NCBI GenBank assembly: GCA_964560355.1
Contig: CAZLLI010000002.1
Coordinates: forward strand, 5,633 to 69,632
Direction: 5' to 3'
Source: JAKEHA01 sp964560355
GTDB lineage: Bacteria; Krumholzibacteriota; Krumholzibacteriia; WVZY01; JAKEHA01
Length of the DNA stretch: 64,000 bases
Numbering within the stretch: the stretch's first letter is position 1; each line of letters opens with the position of its first letter. Below, in pieces: positions 33,569-43,533 of this stretch. Position numbers and translations under genes: made by a program. The notes under the pieces were generated by a model. The model was given only the letters and a program-made list of their open reading frames with translations. It did no database searches and was not told the origin of the DNA.

Positions 33569-35057
33569 GCGCGCCGTCGCCGCCTTCGTCGTGGTGCCGG
33601 CTCCACGCGTGGAGAGAGCCCAACTGGCTCTCGGTGGGCTCCGCTCAGCAAAACCAATCCTCCGTGAGGCGCGGCGCCGCGCCGCGCCGGCGCGGGTGCG
33701 CGGTTCCGGTGCGCGCAGGATCGGCGGCGGCGCGCACGCGCGCGAAGGCGTCGAAGGCGTCGAGCCCGTCGGCGGAGGCGGCCGCGGCCGCGCGCGCCAC
33801 CGAGCGCTGGAGCTCGTCCATCGACGGGTCGGGGTGCGTCCAGCGGTGCGAGAGCGTCTCCGCGTCGAAGGCACCCAGGTGCGGGCGCATCTCGGCGGCG
33901 GAAAGGAGCAGGGATCCGTCCGGCACCAGCAATCGAATCGAGTACTGCACGGCGTCGACGTGGTCGGTCAACCCTTCGCCGTCCACGATGTCGAAGAGCT
34001 CCGCGTAGCTCGCGCGCGTCTCCCACGGCGTGAACGGCACGAAGGTCGGGCGCAGCGCGAGCCCGCGCGCGCGGAAGCGCGCGGCCACGGCGAGCGCATC
34101 GGCGCGCGTGTGCCCCTTGCGCAATGCCGCGAGCACGTCGTCGTTGAACGACTCCGCCGCCGACACCACGAAGAGGTTGCCGAGCGCCTGCAGCTCGCCC
34201 ACCACGTCGTCGTAGCGAAGCAGGTGCTCGATCTTGGCGGTGTAGTCGAAGGTGAGCCCCGCGAAGCGGCGCGACAGCTCGCGCGCGACGCGCAGCGCGT
34301 GGGTGGGTCCGTTCAGAAAGTCCGCGTCGGCGAAGGTGACGTGGCGCGCGCCGCGCGCGAACAGGGTCGCGACGTCGTCCATCACGCGCTCGAGCGGGAG
34401 CGCGTAGAACGCACCGTGGTACGCGGGTGGGAGCGGGCAGTGGCGGCACGCGTGCTTGCACCCGCGCGTCGCCGCCACGTGGGCGACGTCGACGCGGGTT
34501 TCGCCGTGCACGAGCTTGGCGTAGCGCTCGCGGTGGAAAAGGGCGTCGCGCGCGGGCGTGAGGTCGAGCGCGCGCCCGGATGAGCGAAGCGCGTCGGACG
34601 CGCGCGACTCGGGAGCGACGTCGCGCGGGCGCGCCGACCCCGATGCGCGCGCGTCGGCCACGCGACGCACGAGCGCGAGCAAGGGTGCTTCGAACTCCGC
34701 GCCCAGCACGGAATCGGCGAGGCCGCCGCGCAGGCGCGCTTCGTTCAACCCGGCGTACAACCCGAAGAAGCACACGTGCGCGTCGGGGTTGACGCGGCGC
34801 ACGATGGTCGCGACCTGCACACCCAGTCGCAGCGCGGTGTGCATGGGCGCCGAGATGGCGACGAGGTCGGCGCGCGCGAGGGCGTCGACGTCGATAGGCG
34901 ACACCGCGAGGTCGAGCAGGCGCGCGGAGAAGCCGGCGCGCGCGAGCACGCCCGCGGGGACGACGAGGCCGAGCGGCTCCTGCCCCATCTCGTAGCACGA
35001 GACCAGGAGGACGCGATCGCTTGGCGAAGGAGCGGGGTCGGTGGCGCGCGCCTGCAT
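33561..35057 (-). CDS. Radical SAM selenoprotein with Cys-Sec-Ala-Glu-Pro tail (UGA at 33645-33647 read as Sec)
   Basis: The standard-code frame stops at TGA 33645-33647 after 470 residues ending DWFC. Reading that TGA as selenocysteine gives DWFC-U-AEPTESQ and a protein of 498 residues ending at TGA 33561-33563. Residues about 15-130 form a cobalamin-binding-type domain (SAPMHTALRLG). The radical SAM site is RGCKHACRHCPLPPAY with Cys200, Cys204 and Cys207. The CUAEP/CCAEP tail is, as I recall, the defining mark of a named family of radical SAM (seleno)proteins. A SECIS-like hairpin follows the TGA at the right distance. The reaction is unknown. The gene heads a group with an NFU carrier and an ATP-grasp ligase. 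A -10 TATACT 6 bp before ATG 35057 predicts a leaderless mRNA. Confidence 0.9.
33611..33647 (-). promoter_or_regulatory. Bacterial SECIS element downstream of the Sec UGA
   Basis: In the minus-strand RNA, 12 nt follow the UGA, then GAGAGCC-AGUUG-GGCUCUC: a perfect 7-bp stem (33626-33632 with 33614-33620) and a 5-nt apical loop (33621-33625). The loop has G at position 2, as required by bacterial SECIS models. The spacing (11 nt in E. coli fdhF by my recollection, 12 here) and stem size fit SelB recognition. GGA and UCC flank the hairpin and could extend the lower stem. Confidence 0.85.
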
Positions 35058-35063
35058 GCCGCG

Positions 35064-35069
35064 AGTATA
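35064..35069 (-). promoter_or_regulatory. -10 element, probable leaderless start of the selenoprotein gene
   Basis: Minus-strand TATACT (5 of 6) ends 6 bp before ATG 35057. No ribosome binding site is present. It confirms ATG 35057 as the start. Confidence 0.5.
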
Positions 35070-35115
35070 AGGAAGGGGCGGTCACGACGCCACGGCGACG
35101 GCGCGGGCAATCGTG

Positions 35116-35121
35116 TATACT
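35116..35121 (+). promoter_or_regulatory. -10 element for the aconitase-family gene
   Basis: TATACT lies 28 bp before ATG 35150, leaving room for a short leader with the GAGGT ribosome binding site at 35141-35145. The -35 is poor. It is back-to-back with the selenoprotein promoter, about 50 bp away. Confidence 0.45.
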
Positions 35122-35149
35122 GCGCCCGGGCCGACACGCGGAGGTAACG

Positions 35150-37198
35150 ATGGCCAATCAGGATTCGCACCGCATGCGGCCGGCGAGATGGAAGCCCGGG
35201 TTCTCGCTGGACCGGATCGAGTCACCCCACGACGCCACCCCGGGCGCTTCCGACGCCGACCGCGTCGTGCGCGGAAGGGCGCTCATCTTCTGGGACCCCA
35301 AGCGCCCCGGTCAAAAGCTCGACGCCATCGACACCGACCAGATCACGCCCGCCAAGGACTGCGTGTCGGAGAGCCTCGACGCCCTCGACAAGAATTGGAA
35401 GGAAGGCGCGTTTCGCTTTCTGATGCCGGACTTTCGCGCGCGCGTCCACCGCGGCGAAACCTTCCTGGTGGCGGGCGACCGCTTCGCGATCGGGTCGTCG
35501 CGCGAGATGAGTCCCGCGGGGCTGCGCGCCATCGCCGAGGAAGCGGGCCTCGAGATGGTGATCGTGTGCGGCCACAACGTCGGCGATATCTTTCGCCGCA
35601 ACTCGCTCAACCTCGGGTTGGAAGTGGTCCAAAACGCGGAGGCGGTCGCGGACGCGCAGGACGGCGACGAGTTCTCGTACCTTCCCGCCACGCGCACGCT
35701 GACCAACGAGACGCGCAAGAAGACCTACCAACCCGTGCCACTCTCCGCCAAAGAAGACGAGATTCGGCGTTCGGGTGGAATCTTCGACATCGGGCGGCGC
35801 GAGTTCCGCGAGTCGCTCGCGCGCACGCCGGAGGCCGCGTGGCCCGACGAAGCGACCGCGCGCGGGCTCACCACCACCGAGCAGATCGCGTGGGCGCACC
35901 GCGTCGACAAGGACGCGCGCGTCGAGCCCGGGCGCACGCTGCGCGTGTTCGCGGACCTCTTGCCCGCGTCCGACGGCACCGCGCCCTTTGCCATTCATAC
36001 CTTCAATCAGATCGCGCGCGGCGCCATCTACCCGCGCCAGGCCGCCATCGCGAACGACCACTTCGTGTTCACGGGCGCCGACGCCGACGACAAGCAGACG
36101 CGCATCGGGCGCGCGTTCGCGGAGCAGAACGAGCTCGGCAAGCCGTATTACGCCACTCCTGGCGACGGCATCTTCCATTTCTATTTTCCGGAGCAAGGTC
36201 TCATCTATCCGGGGCAGGTCGTGCCCGGCGCGGACTCGCACTCGCGCGCGTACGGCGCGTACGGTGCCGTCGGCATCGGGGTGGGCTCGACTACGCTCGG
36301 CTTCGGGTGGGCGCTCGGCTACGTGTACTTCACGCCCGCGAAGGCGCGCCGCGTCGTGTTCACCGGAAAACTGCAGCCGTGGGTGACGGGCAAGGACGTC
36401 GTCTTGAAGCTCCTCGAGCGCTGGGGCGCGAAGCAATCGCAGGGCATGTCGGTCGAATTGGTCGACGCCAATCTCCAGCTGCCGATCGCGTACCGCAACA
36501 CCATCGCGAACATGATGGCGGAAGCGGAGGCGCAAAACGGCATCTTCGCGGCCGACGACGTCACCGAAGCGTGGTACCGGTCGAAGGGGTTCGGCGCGCT
36601 GCCGTACCCGCGCCTCGCGCCGGGCGCCGACGCGCGCTACGAGATCGACGAGACCCTCGACCTATCGAGCGTGGTGCCGATGGTCGCGAAGCCGTTCAGC
36701 CCCGGTAACGCGTTCCCCGCCGACGAAGTGGCGCGCGAGCGCATCTCGTTCGACAAGGCGTTCATCGGTTCGTGTACCAACGGCAGCTACGACGACCTTC
36801 TGCAGGCGGCGCTGGTGGTCAAGCGCGCGCGCGAAGCCGGCTTCACGCGGGCCACCAAGCCGTTCATCGTGTTTCCGGGGTCGGGCGGAGTGAAGACGCT
36901 CATCGAGCGTCCCGACGCGCGCCTGGGCGGCGAGTCGGTCGCCGACGTGCTGCGCTCCGTGGGCGCGCAGATTCGCCAGTCGTGGTGCGGGCCGTGCTTC
37001 GGGCAAGGACCCGACGCGCTCAAGAAGGGCGAGCGCGCGATCACGTCGTTCAATCGCAATTGGCAGAACCGCATGGGTGTGGGGGGCGAAGGCTATCTCG
37101 CGAGCCCGTCGGTGGTGGCGGCGTCGGTGCTGGCGGGATACATGGCGCCCCCGAGCGAGCTCGGCATCGTGTGGAACGCGGAAGCCTTCGCGCTCTAG
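35150..37198 (+). CDS. Aconitase-superfamily hydro-lyase with N-terminal swivel domain
   Basis: The 682-residue iron-sulfur enzyme has its domains in the order swivel then catalytic core. Residues about 35-215 are the LeuD/aconitase swivel (DAIDTDQITPAKDC, DRFAIGSSREMSPAGL). Residues about 225-680 are the LeuC/aconitase core with VPGADSHSRAYGAYGAVG, IGSCTNGSYDD (first cluster cysteine) and SWCGPCFGQG (the other two). Isomerisation of citrate, isopropylmalate or homocitrate-type substrates is expected. The order differs from AcnA and from separate LeuC/LeuD; AcnB also has its swivel first, but with an extra N-terminal HEAT-like domain that is missing here. The swivel motif reads SSREMSP where SSREHAP is usual. 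Substrate not assigned. Confidence 0.85.
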   Translation: MANQDSHRMRPARWKPGFSLDRIESPHDATPGASDADRVVRGRALIFWDPKRPGQKLDAIDTDQITPAKDCVSESLDALDKNWKEGAFRFLMPDFRARVHRGETFLVAGDRFAIGSSREMSPAGLRAIAEEAGLEMVIVCGHNVGDIFRRNSLNLGLEVVQNAEAVADAQDGDEFSYLPATRTLTNETRKKTYQPVPLSAKEDEIRRSGGIFDIGRREFRESLARTPEAAWPDEATARGLTTTEQIAWAHRVDKDARVEPGRTLRVFADLLPASDGTAPFAIHTFNQIARGAIYPRQAAIANDHFVFTGADADDKQTRIGRAFAEQNELGKPYYATPGDGIFHFYFPEQGLIYPGQVVPGADSHSRAYGAYGAVGIGVGSTTLGFGWALGYVYFTPAKARRVVFTGKLQPWVTGKDVVLKLLERWGAKQSQGMSVELVDANLQLPIAYRNTIANMMAEAEAQNGIFAADDVTEAWYRSKGFGALPYPRLAPGADARYEIDETLDLSSVVPMVAKPFSPGNAFPADEVARERISFDKAFIGSCTNGSYDDLLQAALVVKRAREAGFTRATKPFIVFPGSGGVKTLIERPDARLGGESVADVLRSVGAQIRQSWCGPCFGQGPDALKKGERAITSFNRNWQNRMGVGGEGYLASPSVVAASVLAGYMAPPSELGIVWNAEAFAL

Positions 37199-37779
37199 CG
37201 CGATAGTTGCGACGCGAGGTCGACGAGTGCTTTCGCGACCGCGTACACGGCGTCGCGCTCTTTCTCGTCGATCAAGTTGCCGGCGGCGTCGAACGCGGTG
37301 GCGGCTTTCGACAACGCCTTCTGCTGCGGGATGACGAGCATGCCGCAAATCGTCAAGGTCCAGCGCGCCTGAAATAGCCCCCGCATTCCGCCCAGCGCGC
37401 CGTTCGACGCCGACGTGAGCGCGACCGGCTTGTTGCGCGCCCACGCGAGCCCGTCTTTGGCGGACGGCGTGGGACGCGACGCCCAGTCGATGGTGTTCTT
37501 GAACAGCGGCGTCATGCTCCCGTTGTACTCGGGGAGTGAAAACAAGATGCCGTCGTGCGCCGCGAACACGTCCTTGAGCGCGAGCGCGTTGGCGGGGAGT
37601 CCGTCCCACTTCTCGAGATCGGCGTCGTAGAGGGGTAGCGGATAGTCGCGCAGGTCGAGGCGCGTGACGCGCGCGCCCGCGGCTTCGAGCCCGTCGCCGG
37701 CGACGCGCACCAAGCGGCGGTTGAAGGATCCTTCGCGCAGGCTGCACGCGAAGGCGACGATGCGCGGTGATGGATTCAC
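37195..37779 (-). CDS. NADPH-dependent FMN reductase family protein
   Basis: This 194-residue flavodoxin-like enzyme begins (GTG) with NPSPRIVAFACSLREGSFNRRL, the phosphate-binding loop of the NADPH-dependent FMN reductase family. LFSLPEYNGSMTPLFKNTIDWASR, the second flavin-contact motif, lies near residues 80-103. It reduces FMN, quinones or azo compounds with NAD(P)H. An ATG at 37824 would add 15 residues, but a strong promoter covers that stretch, so GTG 37779 is preferred. It converges with the aconitase-family gene (four-base overlap) and is divergent from the aldo/keto reductase. Confidence 0.88.
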   Translation of the reverse strand: MNPSPRIVAFACSLREGSFNRRLVRVAGDGLEAAGARVTRLDLRDYPLPLYDADLEKWDGLPANALALKDVFAAHDGILFSLPEYNGSMTPLFKNTIDWASRPTPSAKDGLAWARNKPVALTSASNGALGGMRGLFQARWTLTICGMLVIPQQKALSKAATAFDAAGNLIDEKERDAVYAVAKALVDLASQLSR

Positions 37780-37785
37780 GAACGC

Positions 37786-37814
37786 AGTATCCAGCACTCG
37801 CGCGGGTTCGTCAA
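37786..37814 (-). promoter_or_regulatory. Strong promoter, leaderless start of the FMN reductase
   Basis: Minus strand: TTGACG (37809-37814), a 17-bp spacer, and GATACT (37786-37791), then 6 bp and GTG 37779. Five of six -35 and four of six -10 positions match the consensus. Confidence 0.65.
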
Positions 37815-37841
37815 ATGGTCGCACCCAATGGAGGAGTCTTC

Positions 37842-38810
37842 GTGGAGTATCGGCGGTTAGGCAGATCGGGGCTCAAGATTTCCGCGCTCTCGCTCGGTGC
37901 ATGGGTGACGTACGGGTCGCAGGTGGGCGAAGACGTCGCGTACGAATGTATGACCGAGGCCTACGAGGGCGGCGTCAACTTCTTCGACAACGCGGAAGCG
38001 TACGCATCCGGCAAAGCGGAAGAGGTGATGGGCAACGTCATCCGGCGCGCGGGGTGGAAGCGCTCGGACCTCGTGATCTCGACCAAGCTGTTCTGGGGCG
38101 GGAAGGGTCCCAACGACAAGGGGCTCTCGCGCAAGCGCATCGTCGAAGGCACCGAGCGCTCGCTCGCGCGCCTCAAGCTCGACTACGTCGACCTCTTGTT
38201 CTGCCACCGCCCCGACCCCGAGACCCCGATCGAAGAAACCGTGCGCGCGATGAACCACGTCATCGCGCAGGGGAAGGCGCTCTATTGGGGCACGAGCGAG
38301 TGGAGCGCCGACGAGATCGCGGAGGCGGCCGCGATCGCGAAGCGCGAACACATCATTGGACCTGCGATGGAGCAGCCGCAGTACCACATGTTCCACCGCG
38401 ACCGCGTCGAGAAGGAGTACGCGCGCCTCTACGACGAGATCGGCCTCGGCACCACGATTTGGAGCCCGCTCGCGAGCGGGCTCTTGACGGGGAAGTACGA
38501 CCACGGACCGATTCGGGGGACGCGCGCGGAGCTGCCCGGGATGGAGTGGCTGCGCGAAGAACTGGTGGGGGCGTCGGCGCGTCCCAAGATCGAAAAGGTG
38601 AAGAAGCTCAAGCCCGTCGCCGACCGCCTCGGGTGCACGCGTGCGCAGCTCGCGCTCGCGTGGTGCCTCAAGAACCCGCGCGTGAGCTCCGTCATTACGG
38701 GGGCGACACGGCGCGAGCAGGTGAAGGAGAATCTGGGGGCGCTCTCGGTAGTGCCGAAGCTCACGTCCGACGTGATGCGCGACATCGATCGCGTCTTGGC
38801 CGGCGGCTGA
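37842..38810 (+). CDS. Aldo/keto reductase, Kv-beta-like
   Basis: The 322-residue NADPH-dependent oxidoreductase starts (GTG) MEYRRLGRSGLKISALSLGAW. The catalytic Asp/Tyr region is FFDNAEAYASGKAEEVMGN (about residues 46-64), with LDYVDLLFCHRPDP, the nucleotide-binding PLASGLLTGKYDHG, and the C-terminal SSVITGATRREQVKENL. The YRRLG start and overall pattern are those of the AKR6/Kv-channel beta-subunit group. GGAGGAG lies 6 bp before GTG 37842, which decides the start; the earlier in-frame ATG at 37767 overlaps the FMN reductase gene. A strong hairpin terminator follows. Confidence 0.93.
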   Translation: MEYRRLGRSGLKISALSLGAWVTYGSQVGEDVAYECMTEAYEGGVNFFDNAEAYASGKAEEVMGNVIRRAGWKRSDLVISTKLFWGGKGPNDKGLSRKRIVEGTERSLARLKLDYVDLLFCHRPDPETPIEETVRAMNHVIAQGKALYWGTSEWSADEIAEAAAIAKREHIIGPAMEQPQYHMFHRDRVEKEYARLYDEIGLGTTIWSPLASGLLTGKYDHGPIRGTRAELPGMEWLREELVGASARPKIEKVKKLKPVADRLGCTRAQLALAWCLKNPRVSSVITGATRREQVKENLGALSVVPKLTSDVMRDIDRVLAGG

Positions 38811-38829
38811 TTCCCGAAAAAACGGACAC

Positions 38830-38945
38830 AAAAAAAGATCCCGGGCGAAACCCGGGATCTTCTTAAGCGCTCAGGAACTGAACGCCATAGTGCAGGGACC
38901 GCTACGATATCACTTGCCCTCCGGGGGTTCAAGCCCCTTTTTGTC
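38830..38945 (-). ncRNA. Candidate structured small RNA
   Basis: Read on the minus strand, this intergenic stretch folds into a 5' hairpin GGGG-CUUGAA-CCCC (38924-38937) and a perfect 8-bp hairpin GCGUUCAG-UUC-CUGAGCGC (38867-38885). It ends with a strong terminator followed by seven T residues (38830-38860). In the 8-bp hairpin the minus strand has a U-G wobble where the plus strand would have a C-A mismatch, so an RNA is expected from the minus strand. A weak -10 (GATAAC, minus strand 38953-38958) lies upstream. I do not recognise the RNA family. Confidence 0.4.
38836..38864. terminator. Bidirectional rho-independent terminator
   Basis: AGATCCCGGG (38836-38845), loop CGAAA, and CCCGGGATCT (38851-38860) form a perfect 10-bp stem. 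On the plus strand TCTT follows the stem and ends the aldo/keto reductase transcript. On the minus strand a run of seven T ends the candidate small RNA. Confidence 0.9.
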
Positions 38946-38973
38946 TTGCCCCGTTATCCCGTTGTGGTAAAAT
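38946..38973 (+). promoter_or_regulatory. Upstream promoter for the 2-oxoglutarate dehydrogenase gene
   Basis: TTGCCC (38946-38951), a 16-bp spacer, and an extended -10 TGGTAAAAT (38965-38973). It would give a leader of about 185 nt before ATG 39166. Confidence 0.55.
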
Positions 38974-39033
38974 AGTTTCGCCGTTCAGTCGGCGGTCCTC
39001 GCGGGACTTTCGGACCCGCTCCGAAAGCGTTGT

Positions 39034-39061
39034 TTGACACTCCAAAAAGGGCCGTGTTAAT
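39034..39061 (+). promoter_or_regulatory. Second promoter for the 2-oxoglutarate dehydrogenase gene
   Basis: A perfect TTGACA (39034-39039), a 16-bp spacer, and GTTAAT (39056-39061, 4 of 6). It lies inside the leader of the first promoter. The remaining 39070-39165 is GC-rich leader in which I see no gene. Confidence 0.5.
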
Positions 39062-39165
39062 TAACAGCGGCGCGCGAGTGCGCGCGCACCTGGGGCCGCA
39101 ACGCGGCGTCGTGCGACACGAGACAGTCGCGGACGCTCGCCGGCAAGAACTGTGAGTATCACTGC

Positions 39166-41661
<2,496 letters not shown>

Positions 41662-41786
41662 TTTCGCGGACGTCCCCGTTCCTCCCGGCAAAGTTTTCCT
41701 CCTCGCCCCGCGTGCGGCGGGGGGGCATTTGTGTACTCTTCTTGCTCACTTGATTGCACTTACTCCGCTCGGAGACGCGGGGAAAC

Positions 41787-43478
41787 ATGCGATTCAAGCT
41801 GCACAAGAAGATTCAACAGAGCTTTTCGGCCAAGATCACGCTCTTGGTGGCGGCCAGCGTCATCGCGACGTCGTTCGTGGTGGGCTTGGCGACCACGCAC
41901 AGCACGGGGAAGTTCCTCACCGAACGACTCAAAGAGCAATTTCCGTCGACGCTCACCACGACCACCACGCGCTTGCGCCTGTGGCACGACCGCCAGCTGG
42001 CGGAGCTGTCGCGACTCGCGCAGGCGGGCGCGATGCGCGACAACGTCGAACGCTACGCGCACGCGGGCGGCTCGGCGTCGGCTGCCGCCGACGCGCGCGA
42101 AGAGATCGCGCACTACCTGCGCATCGTCCGGCAGAACTACCAGGGCTACGACGAGCTCCTGGTGCTCGACTCCAACGGGCGCACGGTGGCTGCGGCGGGG
42201 GGTGCCGCGACGACGGCGGGCGCCGCGGCCGCGGAGGCGTGGCTCGAGCTCGGCGAAACCGGCTTCGAGCAGGGCGCGTCGCGCGCGATCGCCGGCGATC
42301 GCAGCGCGCACCAGTGGCTGTTCGTCGCCACGCGCGACAGCACCATCGCGCCGTCGAAACAAACCTGGCTGGCCGCGCGCGTCGACTTGTCGCAGTGCGG
42401 GCACCTGCTCGACGAAGTCAAGCTGGGCCCGGGCGCCGACCTCTACCTGCTGGACGTGCAGGGGCGCTTCCTCACCCAGCCGCGCCTCGCGGTGGGGCCG
42501 CGCGTGGGCGGCGAAGCGATGAAGGTGCCGACGCGCCAAAACGGTCCTTTGGTCGTGGAACGACTGCGCACCTACGACGGGCGCGTCGTGTTCCACGCCA
42601 AGGTGCACCTCGACCCGCTCGGGTGGTGGCTCGTGTACGAGGAAGACTACGAAGCCGCCATGTCGCCCGTGATCGAGGCCCAGCGGCGCATTTGGGTGGC
42701 GGTCGTCGCCGTGGGTGCGATCGCGATTCTCGCCGCGCTCAAAATTACGCAGTCGCTCTTGAAGCCGATCAAGGAGATCCAAGTCGGCGCCAAGCGCATC
42801 AACGAGGGCATGGTCGGCGTCAAGATTCCCAAGCGCTTCGACGACGAAGTCGGCACCATGATCGACACCTTCAACGAGATGGCGTCGCGCATCACGCTGT
42901 GGCAGGCCGAGCTCCACTACAAGAACAAGATGCTCAACTCGCAGAACGACCGCCTGCAAGACATGAACGAGCGCTTGGAGAAGTTGTCGGTGACCGACGG
43001 CTTGACCGGCCTATTCAACCACCGTCATTTCTGGAACCTGATGAACACCGAGCTGACCCACGTGAACTTGCACCGCGGCAACCTGGCGCTCACCATCCTC
43101 GACCTCGACGACTTCAAGCGCGTCAACGACAAGTTCGGTCACGCGGTGGGCGACCTGCTCCTGCAAACCGTGGCGACCGTGCTCAAGGACACCGTGCGCG
43201 ACACCGACATCGTCGCGCGCTACGGCGGCGAGGAGTTCGCAATTCTGTTGCCCGACACCGACGAGAGCGGCGTACAACAAGTCGCGGAGAAGATTCGCGC
43301 CGCGGTCGAAGCGATTCGCTTCAACGTCCCCGAGACCGACATCACCCTCAAGGTCACCGTCAGTGTGGGCGTGTCGGTGTTCCGCGGCAACCGCCGCGAG
43401 TTCTTCAACGCGGCCGACCGCGCGCTCTATAAGTCGAAGGCGGCCGGCAAGAACTGCGTGCACTACGCGCTCGCGTAG
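41787..43478 (+). CDS. Membrane-bound diguanylate cyclase (periplasmic sensor-HAMP-GGDEF)
   Basis: The 563-residue signalling protein has transmembrane helices at about 12-35 and 305-325 flanking a periplasmic sensor of about 265 residues. A HAMP linker follows (LKPIKEIQVGAKRINEG, about 332-385), then a short coiled coil and a GGDEF domain (about 400-563). The active site GGEEF is at 480-484, and an inhibitory I-site RDTD lies five residues before it. It is therefore predicted to be active in making cyclic di-GMP and subject to product inhibition. The ligand of the sensor is unknown. ATG 41787 is preferred to ATG 41754, which would add 11 residues. Confidence 0.92.
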   Translation: MRFKLHKKIQQSFSAKITLLVAASVIATSFVVGLATTHSTGKFLTERLKEQFPSTLTTTTTRLRLWHDRQLAELSRLAQAGAMRDNVERYAHAGGSASAAADAREEIAHYLRIVRQNYQGYDELLVLDSNGRTVAAAGGAATTAGAAAAEAWLELGETGFEQGASRAIAGDRSAHQWLFVATRDSTIAPSKQTWLAARVDLSQCGHLLDEVKLGPGADLYLLDVQGRFLTQPRLAVGPRVGGEAMKVPTRQNGPLVVERLRTYDGRVVFHAKVHLDPLGWWLVYEEDYEAAMSPVIEAQRRIWVAVVAVGAIAILAALKITQSLLKPIKEIQVGAKRINEGMVGVKIPKRFDDEVGTMIDTFNEMASRITLWQAELHYKNKMLNSQNDRLQDMNERLEKLSVTDGLTGLFNHRHFWNLMNTELTHVNLHRGNLALTILDLDDFKRVNDKFGHAVGDLLLQTVATVLKDTVRDTDIVARYGGEEFAILLPDTDESGVQQVAEKIRAAVEAIRFNVPETDITLKVTVSVGVSVFRGNRREFFNAADRALYKSKAAGKNCVHYALA

Positions 43479-43533
43479 CGACCCTCATTCAATTCATTCC
43501 ATCGGGAAAAGAACAGCGATCGGAAGCGAAGGG

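Noticed and set aside
32856..34583. 575-codon plus-strand frame opposite the NFU and radical SAM genes
   Set aside because: Low-complexity Arg/Ala/Val/Gly translation; the minus-strand genes carry cluster cysteines and family motifs.
33541..35157. Frame of 538 codons in another minus phase across the radical SAM gene
   Set aside because: Arg-rich shadow. The real frame is the one containing CxxxCxxC and the CUAEP tail.
38924..38940. tRNA T-arm-like sequence (GGGGGTTCAAGCCCC)
   Set aside because: No matching acceptor stem, anticodon arm or CCA could be placed around it on either strand.
41690..41735. CCCCGC-GTGCG-GCGGGG hairpin after sucA as terminator
   Set aside because: The stem is only six base pairs and is not followed by a T run.
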